Below, piece after piece: positions 1-5,256 of a stretch of DNA of 6,206 nt. The notes beneath the pieces were generated by a model. That model was given only the letters and a program-made list of their open reading frames with translations. It was not told the DNA's origin and searched no databases. How positions within the stretch are numbered: position 1 is the stretch's first letter; each line of letters starts with the position of its first letter. This DNA is from Cyclobacteriaceae bacterium (GTDB lineage: Bacteria; Bacteroidota; Bacteroidia; Cytophagales; Cyclobacteriaceae): positions 1-6,206 of the forward strand of contig JALOMN010000103.1 of NCBI GenBank assembly GCA_025455445.1, read 5' to 3'. The translations under genes were made by a program, and so were the position numbers.

Positions 1-1001
1 CGTCCGTCACCGGAAATCATAGATCCTAAGATCACGGTAAGGAACATCGCCACGATTAACGGGCGCGGAAAATTAAGATTCATTTGAGTCTCGCCTACAA
101 ACGTACTCATGATCACCAACACAGGTGCTACGAACAATGCAATTTGTATGGAACTGCCCAGGGCAATGCCGATACTAAGATCCATTTTGTTTTTTGCTGC
201 CATGGTAATGGCTGAAATACTTTCGGCAGCACCACCCACCACGGCCAGAAAGATTACACCAATAAATACACTTGACATGCCCAGTACTTCCCCGGTTTCT
301 TCTGCCGCGCCTACCAATACTTCACTCATGAATGCGGCCAATACAGAAGCTATCACCAACGAAATTAACGCCCGGGTTAGCGACCATTTTTCTTCATGCT
401 CTTCTTCATGTTCTCCACCTTCACTTTTAAAGAAGTCAGCGTGCGTCTTAATCATAAATAACAGATAGAGTATGTAACCAATCAGCAATACAATGGATAA
501 ATAAATATTGAGTGTGTTTTCATTTTCCAGTGCAGGTTTGCTGGCCGTGAGAATGTGGAACCCGCTGGGGATGGTAAGACTAATTACGGCAATCAACATC
601 ATTGAACTATACACCCGCACACTGGTGGAGTTGTAATCCTGATTGTGAAATTTAAGACCACCCACCAGGAACGAAGCACCTAACGCAAGCAGTAGGTTAG
701 CCAGAATAGCACCTGCTAAAGATGCCAACACCATTTGATGAAGCCCTGCTTTCAAGGCAACAATGGCGATGATCAATTCAGGAAAATTTCCAAACGTGGC
801 GTTGAGTAAACCGCCTACCGCATCACCCGTATATTTCGCCAGTTGTTCCGTAGAAGATCCTATCAACCTGGCTATCGGTATGATGGAGAGTGCGGCTGAA
901 AAAAATATCAACGGAGCAGACGCATGACTTTTTTCCAACACAATTGAAATAGGCATAAAGACAAATAGCCAATGAATGCCCGGAGTTAATAGCTTTTTCA
1001 C
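1..1001 (-). CDS. Ca2+/H+ antiporter, CaxA/ChaA family (3' end cut by window)
   Basis: This is an inner-membrane cation/proton exchanger that expels Ca2+ (possibly Na+ or K+ as well) using the proton gradient. The minus strand is open for 333 codons to the window edge. The first exchanger repeat carries the c-1 type motif NATFGNFPE (residues about 67-75, key acidic residue E75), followed by LIIAIVALKAG and a GAILANLLLALG helix. The second repeat carries GGAAESIS with E260 and then ALGSSIQIALF, the c-2 type motif. Between them lies a cytosolic acidic/His loop (GGEHEEEHEEKW, about 194-205), as expected for CAX proteins. The last visible residues are SGDG, normally about 30 residues before the end, so the full protein should be near 360-370 aa. 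The start is GTG at 1001: an in-frame TAA lies a few codons upstream and no ATG occurs before codon 16. A weak TACATTTA box on the minus strand (1030-1037) could be a promoter. The variant GNFPE instead of GNATE is seen in bacterial members. The family is certain; ion specificity is not. Confidence 0.93.
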   Translation of the reverse strand, partial: MKKLLTPGIHWLFVFMPISIVLEKSHASAPLIFFSAALSIIPIARLIGSSTEQLAKYTGDAVGGLLNATFGNFPELIIAIVALKAGLHQMVLASLAGAILANLLLALGASFLVGGLKFHNQDYNSTSVRVYSSMMLIAVISLTIPSGFHILTASKPALENENTLNIYLSIVLLIGYILYLLFMIKTHADFFKSEGGEHEEEHEEKWSLTRALISLVIASVLAAFMSEVLVGAAEETGEVLGMSSVFIGVIFLAVVGGAAESISAITMAAKNKMDLSIGIALGSSIQIALFVAPVLVIMSTFVGETQMNLNFPRPLIVAMFLTVILGSMISGDG

Positions 1002-1069
1002 CGCAATAATTATTTAGGGTCGTGATGTATAAATGTAAAGTCATTGCCGAGCACTAACTATGACATTAG

Positions 1070-1744
1070 TCACTTTCTGGAATGTTCAATTTGCAGCGCT
1101 ACCAGCTTTGCGATAAAGATAGCGGGAAATAGTTGTCCAGTAAGCCCTTCGAGCATGACCAAGATTCTGGCTTCACTGCTTACTGCCAGTATGTCGCCAT
1201 AGCCAATGGTTGTGAGGGTAACAAAACTGAAGTAGGAGAGATGTTTCAGTGCTTCCGCAGTGGTGTGAAAGGCTTCTCCGGCAGATTGAAAAGAAGAGGG
1301 ATCAATAATATAAATCGTGTGATACATCGAGGTCCACAAATGACCAATTATAATGTAGGCAGCTACTCCACCAAAAATTTTATTTGCAGTAATAACCTCA
1401 TGTGCAAAAATCTGGCTCACCACCAGCCAGAGAATAAAGATCATGTAACCGGTAGATAGTATGCTGTAAAGTAAAATCAATGTACTGCTTTCTATTCTTA
1501 TAATCGCAAGAGCAGACAGAAGCATTAACAAAGCGAATGTATATCCTACCAACTTTCCAGTCCTTGAAAGGGACGAAGATTTAATAGCGAGAAGTGTAAA
1601 CAGGAAGAACCCCAGCCGTATCAGTAATTTACTTTCTCCGAAAATGCCAATGTCAAGTTGGGTGGAGACCAGTGTAAGTAACGCGATCACCAGCATCCAG
1701 ATAAAGCCTTGATCATTTTTCCAGATGTTACCCGATGTTTTCAT
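1070..1744 (-). CDS. Two-pore-helix type K+ channel (Ion_trans_2), six predicted membrane segments
   Basis: This 224-residue inner-membrane protein is a predicted potassium channel subunit that would form a tetramer. Hydrophobic segments lie at about 13-30, 41-58, 65-82, 87-110 and 123-145. A pore loop follows, ending in the selectivity filter TTIGYGD (178-184), and then the inner helix (about 193-217, LVMLEGLTGQLFPAIFIAKLV). The protein stops seven residues after that helix, so it has no RCK, cyclic-nucleotide or other cytosolic gating domain. None of the first four segments shows the regular Arg/Lys spacing of a voltage sensor. The ATG at 1744 is the only start in frame, since TGA lies six codons upstream. 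The antiporter gene follows 68 bp downstream on the same strand, and co-transcription is plausible but not proven. Transport of K+ follows from the filter; the gating stimulus cannot be read from the sequence. Confidence 0.92.
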   Translation of the reverse strand: MKTSGNIWKNDQGFIWMLVIALLTLVSTQLDIGIFGESKLLIRLGFFLFTLLAIKSSSLSRTGKLVGYTFALLMLLSALAIIRIESSTLILLYSILSTGYMIFILWLVVSQIFAHEVITANKIFGGVAAYIIIGHLWTSMYHTIYIIDPSSFQSAGEAFHTTAEALKHLSYFSFVTLTTIGYGDILAVSSEARILVMLEGLTGQLFPAIFIAKLVALQIEHSRK

Positions 1745-1749
1745 TTTAG

Positions 1750-1774
1750 ACGCATGCGTTCATGGTAATCATGA
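1750..1774. promoter_or_regulatory. Stacked palindromes before the channel start codon
   Basis: ACGCATGCGT (1750-1759) is a perfect palindrome lying five bases upstream of the channel ATG. It is followed directly by TCATG-GTAAT-CATGA (1760-1774). Read as RNA the first can only form a 3-bp stem, so a DNA-binding site for a dimeric regulator is the more natural reading. No regulator gene is in the window, and chance occurrence cannot be excluded. Confidence 0.3.
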
Positions 1775-1856
1775 CTCTTATGCAATGTAAATGATGAAAT
1801 TCAATTTGTTATCTATAAGCCTGCTGTAACTCTCAAATTAACAAGCTGATTATGTC

Positions 1857-1875
1857 AAAAGTCATAAAAAGTCAT
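1857..1875. repeat. Tandem AAAAGTCAT direct repeat
   Basis: Two copies of AAAAGTCAT start 10 bp apart (1857 and 1867), about one helical turn, 51 bp before the DUF1704 start codon. A similar TAAAGTCATT stands at 1037-1046, before the antiporter start. The spacing would suit a protein binding one face of the DNA, but the unit is short and A-rich. Its inverse ATGACTTT also occurs inside the antiporter gene at 924-931, which weakens the case for function. Confidence 0.3.
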
Positions 1876-1925
1876 TCTCAAATAAGGTAAGTTTACTCAT
1901 GCTGTCTCAATAATGTCAGCGCGGT

Positions 1926-3200
1926 ATGGATAAACAAAAAATACAAAAATTAGATGCCGCCTTGGTGAAGGCTTCTAAGAAGATCAAAGTGCTGAATACA
2001 CTTGCCTGGCCGGTAGGAACAGAAGAAAAATTTCTGGATGGCTGGCGGAAGGGTAAGCCGCAGTTACCGGATATAAAAATCGAACCCCCCAATGTCAAAT
2101 CTAACGTGGATGTGCTGGATGCCATTGTGAAACAATGCACTCAGGAAGATCCTGTTGAAAAATTTTTAGCGGAAACGGCCCTGAGTTATGCCAACGCAGG
2201 CCGCATGCTGATGCATGTGGGCACGCCTGATTTTACAAAGTATTCAATCAAAATTTACGGTCGCCCGGATGCGATATATAAACTTCAGGGACTTACCGGT
2301 GTGGATGGTGCGAAGTTTTTTCTGGATGTGACCGATAAACTGATCGGCAATCCCAACATACAACCTACTGAAACGGATATTTCAGCCACTGACTTTGCCG
2401 GATGGCTCAAGGCTGAAGTAGATGAATTTTTTCAATATGATTCGGTAGAGGTGATGGTAGATCAGAAATTATCATCGAAAGCATTGGCAGGAGCCACGCG
2501 CATTCGTGTGCGTGGAAGTGCCGTCTTCTCTCAATTAGATAAAGATCAACTCTTGTATCACGAAGCCTTTGTGCACACCGCCACGCAACTCAATGGAAGA
2601 AAACAGCTAAACCTGCAATCACTTGGCTTAGGTGCACCGCGCACTACCCGCACACAGGAAGGTATTGCGGTAATGGCCGAATTGATCACTAACTCTATCG
2701 ATATTAGCCGTTTAAGGAGAATTGCACTGCGGGTAATAGCCGTGAAGATGGCACTGGATGGGGCAGACTTTATCGACTTGTTCAAGTTTTTCCTCGAGGC
2801 AGGACAATCGGAAGAAGAGTCTGTAAAATCCGCACAACGGATTTTCAGAGGAGGAGCCGTGAAGGGTGGTGTAGTATTTACTAAGGACGCTGTTTACCTG
2901 CAGGGACTTTTAGAAGTGCATACTTTCCTGCGTCTGGCCATACGTGATAATCAACCAAACCTAATGCGCAATCTTTTTGCAGGCCGCTTAACCATGGCTG
3001 ATGCATTGCGATTGAATCCACTATTTGAAAGTGGCTGGTTAATTCCTCCTACCTATATGCCTACGTGGGCTTCTGATCTCAGGCGTCTGGCCGCCATGAT
3101 GGCTTACTCCGCTTTTATTGGAAATGTGAAATTGGATAAAATGTATCTGAATCGATATATAGAAGGAGAGGAAGAGATAAAAGCCCAAGCCGAATTATAA
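1926..3200 (+). CDS. DUF1704 / QEGLA-motif putative zinc metallopeptidase (MATCAP family)
   Basis: This 424-residue protein has no signal peptide and is predicted cytoplasmic. It belongs to the DUF1704 family (PF08014; bacterial members are annotated 'flavohemoglobin expression-modulating QEGLA motif protein'). The family also includes the vertebrate tubulin tyrosine carboxypeptidase MATCAP. Supporting motifs are YHEAFVHTATQLNGRKQ, with a compact HExxxH (H212, E213, H217), and TQEGIAVMAEL, in which E245 is the expected third zinc ligand. The motif reads QEGIA, a conservative change from QEGLA. The remainder is largely helical, with an N-terminal Lys-rich helix and a conserved-looking LFAGRLTMADALRL stretch (350-363). 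The ATG at 1926 is the only possible start, since TAA lies at 1911-1913 in frame. It stands alone on its strand and ends in a terminator. Peptidase activity is inferred from the family; its bacterial substrate is unknown, and the flavohemoglobin link is only a family name. Confidence 0.9.
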   Translation: MDKQKIQKLDAALVKASKKIKVLNTLAWPVGTEEKFLDGWRKGKPQLPDIKIEPPNVKSNVDVLDAIVKQCTQEDPVEKFLAETALSYANAGRMLMHVGTPDFTKYSIKIYGRPDAIYKLQGLTGVDGAKFFLDVTDKLIGNPNIQPTETDISATDFAGWLKAEVDEFFQYDSVEVMVDQKLSSKALAGATRIRVRGSAVFSQLDKDQLLYHEAFVHTATQLNGRKQLNLQSLGLGAPRTTRTQEGIAVMAELITNSIDISRLRRIALRVIAVKMALDGADFIDLFKFFLEAGQSEEESVKSAQRIFRGGAVKGGVVFTKDAVYLQGLLEVHTFLRLAIRDNQPNLMRNLFAGRLTMADALRLNPLFESGWLIPPTYMPTWASDLRRLAAMMAYSAFIGNVKLDKMYLNRYIEGEEEIKAQAEL

Positions 3201-3236
3201 AAAAAGAGGCTGCCTTTTCAGACAGCCTCTCTCTTT
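3199..3236. terminator. Bidirectional intrinsic terminator between convergent genes
   Basis: AGAGGCTG (3205-3212) pairs perfectly with CAGCCTCT (3223-3230) around a 10-base loop. On the minus strand the hairpin is followed by seven T's (3205-3199), making a strong terminator for the secreted-protein gene. On the plus strand it starts directly after the stop codon of the DUF1704 gene and is followed by the weaker pyrimidine run CTCTTT. The A-tract overlaps the DUF1704 stop codon. Confidence 0.85.
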
Positions 3237-3252
3237 GATTTAAATATGAAAT

Positions 3253-3762
3253 TTAATTCTTGATCAAAGAAGTAGGAGCTGGAGCTTTCTTGTTGGCTTT
3301 TGGTTTTTCCGCCAAGAACTGGTAAAAGAAGGCTCTTACAATTTCACCTTCGCTGCCTGATAATTCCTGACTCATGCCGTTGGCTATCTCAAGTACTGCA
3401 TTATTTTTTATTTTGCCTTCACTGTCAAAATAATAGGCACTCAATCTTGTGTCCCACTCTTCATAAGAGCCGTCAACTTTTTGCACTTGTGGTTTTCCAC
3501 TGATTTTTCCACCGAATACATCTACCTTTCCCATAAAGCATTCTGCATAATTGCCATGACGTATGGTAATGACAATATCATGTGTGCCATTAGGAATGGG
3601 TTTTGCACCCCTTTCTCTGAAAATGGAATACCATTCAGAATAGCAGTTTCCGGAAGGTGCAGATTTGGCTGAACTGTTCGATGCAGGCTGTTTGCCGCTT
3701 TGGCCCTGTGCAAATGCACCGATCGTTAATACACTAATAAGGATTGTTAAGATTGATTTCAT
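3253..3762 (-). CDS. Small secreted protein of unknown function
   Basis: I do not recognise this 169-residue protein. It begins with a clear Sec signal peptide (Lys2, hydrophobic 4-15), with likely cleavage after AFA at residue 18. A Ser/Lys/Pro-rich linker follows (about 20-38), then a compact domain (39-152) and a Lys/Pro-rich tail (KPKANKKAPAP). The mature part holds only two cysteines (C40 in GNCYSEW, C75 in YAECFMGK), which could form one disulfide in the periplasm. Aromatic and Gly/Asp-rich strands such as HDIVITIRHGNY and RLSAYYFDSEGKI suggest a beta-rich fold. No lipobox or type IX sorting domain is visible. The frame stays open 57 codons upstream to 3933, but the signal peptide sets the start at 3762, preceded by the AT-rich leader AATAAAGAATATTCT. 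It converges on the DUF1704 gene and shares its terminator; a functional link is not indicated. Confidence 0.8.
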   Translation of the reverse strand: MKSILTILISVLTIGAFAQGQSGKQPASNSSAKSAPSGNCYSEWYSIFRERGAKPIPNGTHDIVITIRHGNYAECFMGKVDVFGGKISGKPQVQKVDGSYEEWDTRLSAYYFDSEGKIKNNAVLEIANGMSQELSGSEGEIVRAFFYQFLAEKPKANKKAPAPTSLIKN

Positions 3763-3978
3763 AGAATATTCTTTATTCAGCGAAGTAAGCCATTTTTTAA
3801 GTCCAATCAAAACGGTTCCTGATGGAATCCGTCCAATCCTCACATAGCTGCCAATAGTTGAATGGACATGTAAACGGGTCAGTTTAATTCCTATATAAAT
3901 AGCTGATTGATGAAAAAGCATGATAAAAATCATTTCTGTAACTACAGTTCATTTGGGTGCGCACACCTATTTTCCTTA

Positions 3979-3986
3979 TATATTTG
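3979..3986 (+). promoter_or_regulatory. Candidate Bacteroidota -7 promoter element for the efflux operon
   Basis: TATATTTG fits the Bacteroidota sigma factor -7 consensus TAnnTTTG exactly. A TTTG at 3952-3955 could serve as the -33 element, but the 23-bp spacing is at the long end. Transcription would start near 3993, leaving a leader of almost 90 bases containing the two TGATCA sites. Confidence 0.4.
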
Positions 3987-4005
3987 ATAGTGGATACTCT
4001 TTGAA

Positions 4006-4034
4006 ATGATCAATCTATTATTTGGATATGATCA
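4006..4034. promoter_or_regulatory. Paired ATGATCA sites before the efflux operon (possible operator)
   Basis: ATGATCAATCT (from 4006) and ATGATCATCT (from 4028) place two identical TGATCA palindromes 22 bp apart, two helical turns, between the candidate promoter and the adaptor start codon. The position suits a repressor of the pump, but no regulator gene is adjacent and the half-sites are short. Confidence 0.3.
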
Positions 4035-4080
4035 TCTTTGGTACCTTTCAAGCAATCTTAAAAAGCAATAATTTAAAAAT

Positions 4081-5244
4081 ATGAAAATGTTTCTATGCAC
4101 CACAAAACCCATACACGTGGTAGGTTTCATACTGGCAGGCCTTGCGTTTGCTTCATGTAAGCAAACCGAGATCGTAGTCCCTCCACCTGTAAAGGTTAAT
4201 ATCGTTACTGCTGTTCAACAAGATGTGCCCCTCTATGAAGATTTTGTGGCCCAGGTCTATGGAGAATCTGATGTGGATATCAGGTCTCGCGTAGAGGGTT
4301 GGGTAATGTCTGTAAATTTTCAGGAAGGAACTGCTGTTAAAAAGGGAGATTTACTATATACAATTGATGACATACAGTATAAAACACGTGTTGACAGAGA
4401 AGCAAGTGAACTTGCCAGTGCAAAGACAGAGATGGTCCGTGCACAGAATGAACTGAACCGGGTAAAACCGCTGGCCGAAATGAATGCATTGAGTAAGCAG
4501 GATCTTGATAATTCTACTGCGGGTTATGAAGCTGCGGTGTCAAAAGTAAAAGCTGCGGAAGCAAATCTTCAAAACGCAAAAATTGAATTGGGTTACACTA
4601 AAGTATATGCTCCTTTTAATGGAGTGGTGGGTATCTCTAATGTGCGTGTGGGTGATTATGCCAGCAGGGCCGGAGCAACTTCAATCCTCACTACAATTTC
4701 AAGCATCAGTGGGGTGCGTGTTCGGTTTCAAATCAGCGAACGAGAATACCTGCGCATCGCACAAATGACGCAGGAAGAATTATCCTCTGCAAAGAAAAAT
4801 GTACAACTGATTCTGGCCGATGGATCACTTTATACTGAAAAGGGTGAAGTTAATTTTGCGGATCGCGAGATCGATCCGAAGACAGGTACACTCACTATTG
4901 AAGCGATTTTTCCTAACCCTAAAGGATTATTGCGACCCGGATTATTTGTGAAGACCCGCGTATTGCTTAGCACCATTCCAAATGCAGTACTCGTTCCTCA
5001 GCGTGCCGTCTTTCAACTGCAAAGTCTGTCGCAGGTTTTTACGGTTACTGATTCAAGCACATTAAAAGTTACGCTTATCGAACCCGGAGCGAAGATTGGT
5101 GATGCATGGGTTATCAATAAAGGGTTGAAAGCCGGTGATAAAGTAGCGGTGATAGGAACGGCATCGTTAACTCCCAATACGAAAATTGAAGTGGTTGAAA
5201 TGAAGTGGCCGGATGATTCTCAGAAAAAAATCAACAATAATTAA
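4081..5244 (+). CDS. RND efflux periplasmic adaptor lipoprotein (AcrA/MexA family)
   Basis: This membrane fusion protein bridges the inner-membrane RND pump encoded next to it and an outer-membrane TolC-like channel. It has 387 residues, normal for the family. The N-terminus is a lipoprotein signal ending in AFASC with C26 as the lipidated residue; the -3 position is Phe, a less usual lipobox. The two lipoyl-domain halves lie at about 64-97 (RVEGWVMSVNFQEGTAVKKGD) and 171-200 (YTKVYAPFNGVVG.SNVRVGDY), flanking a coiled-coil hairpin (about 101-168). The beta-barrel domain covers about 211-295 (DREIDPKTGTLTIEAIFPNP, LLRPGLFVKTRV), and the membrane-proximal domain starts at VPQRAVF (305-311). 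The ATG at 4081 is preceded by TAA at 4069-4071 in frame, so the alternatives are only this ATG and one at codon 3. It forms an operon with the pump gene 12 bp downstream. The substrate cannot be inferred from the sequence. Confidence 0.96.
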   Translation: MKMFLCTTKPIHVVGFILAGLAFASCKQTEIVVPPPVKVNIVTAVQQDVPLYEDFVAQVYGESDVDIRSRVEGWVMSVNFQEGTAVKKGDLLYTIDDIQYKTRVDREASELASAKTEMVRAQNELNRVKPLAEMNALSKQDLDNSTAGYEAAVSKVKAAEANLQNAKIELGYTKVYAPFNGVVGISNVRVGDYASRAGATSILTTISSISGVRVRFQISEREYLRIAQMTQEELSSAKKNVQLILADGSLYTEKGEVNFADREIDPKTGTLTIEAIFPNPKGLLRPGLFVKTRVLLSTIPNAVLVPQRAVFQLQSLSQVFTVTDSSTLKVTLIEPGAKIGDAWVINKGLKAGDKVAVIGTASLTPNTKIEVVEMKWPDDSQKKINNN

Positions 5245-5256
5245 CCTTCTGATTAT

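Larger units (their letters stand above)
1745..1925. promoter_or_regulatory. Divergent intergenic region between K+ channel and DUF1704 gene
   Basis: These 181 bp must carry the start signals of two divergent genes. I see no convincing TAnnTTTG promoter on either strand; TCAATTTG at 1801-1808 is one base off for the plus strand. The region holds a perfect 10-bp palindrome (1750-1759), an inverted repeat TCATG-N5-CATGA (1760-1774) just upstream of the channel start, and a tandem AAAAGTCAT pair (1857-1865 and 1867-1875) on the side of the DUF1704 gene. No small gene is supported here. Confidence 0.5.
3763..4080. promoter_or_regulatory. 318-bp divergent intergenic region upstream of RND operon
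   Basis: This gene-free stretch separates the secreted-protein gene from the efflux operon. The half nearer the secreted gene carries a direct repeat GTCCAATC (3801-3808 and 3831-3838). The half nearer the adaptor is AT-rich and holds a TATATTTG box (3979-3986) and two ATGATCA elements (4006-4012 and 4028-4034). An open minus-strand frame runs through 3763-3933 but has no codon-level sign of being protein. No tRNA, sRNA or terminator hairpin was recognised. Confidence 0.6.

Noticed and set aside
109..468. Plus-strand open frame of 119 codons
   Set aside because: It is antisense to the antiporter; its Thr/Ser/Ala-rich low-complexity translation is typical of a shadow frame.
823..1044. Minus-strand open frame of 73 codons overlapping the antiporter start
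   Set aside because: It lies in another frame over the first 60 codons of the antiporter, whose CAX motifs fix the true frame.
1133..1459. Plus-strand open frame of 108 codons
   Set aside because: It is antisense to the K+ channel, whose selectivity filter and helices establish the minus-strand reading.
3205..3230. Hairpin as a possible small RNA or mobile-element end
   Set aside because: Its position between convergent stop codons and the T-tract on the minus strand are fully explained by a shared terminator; no second copy is seen in the window.
3763..3933. N-terminal extension of the secreted protein to a start at 3933
   Set aside because: It would bury a complete Sec signal peptide at residue 58; the internal ATG at 3762 has a typical AT-rich leader.
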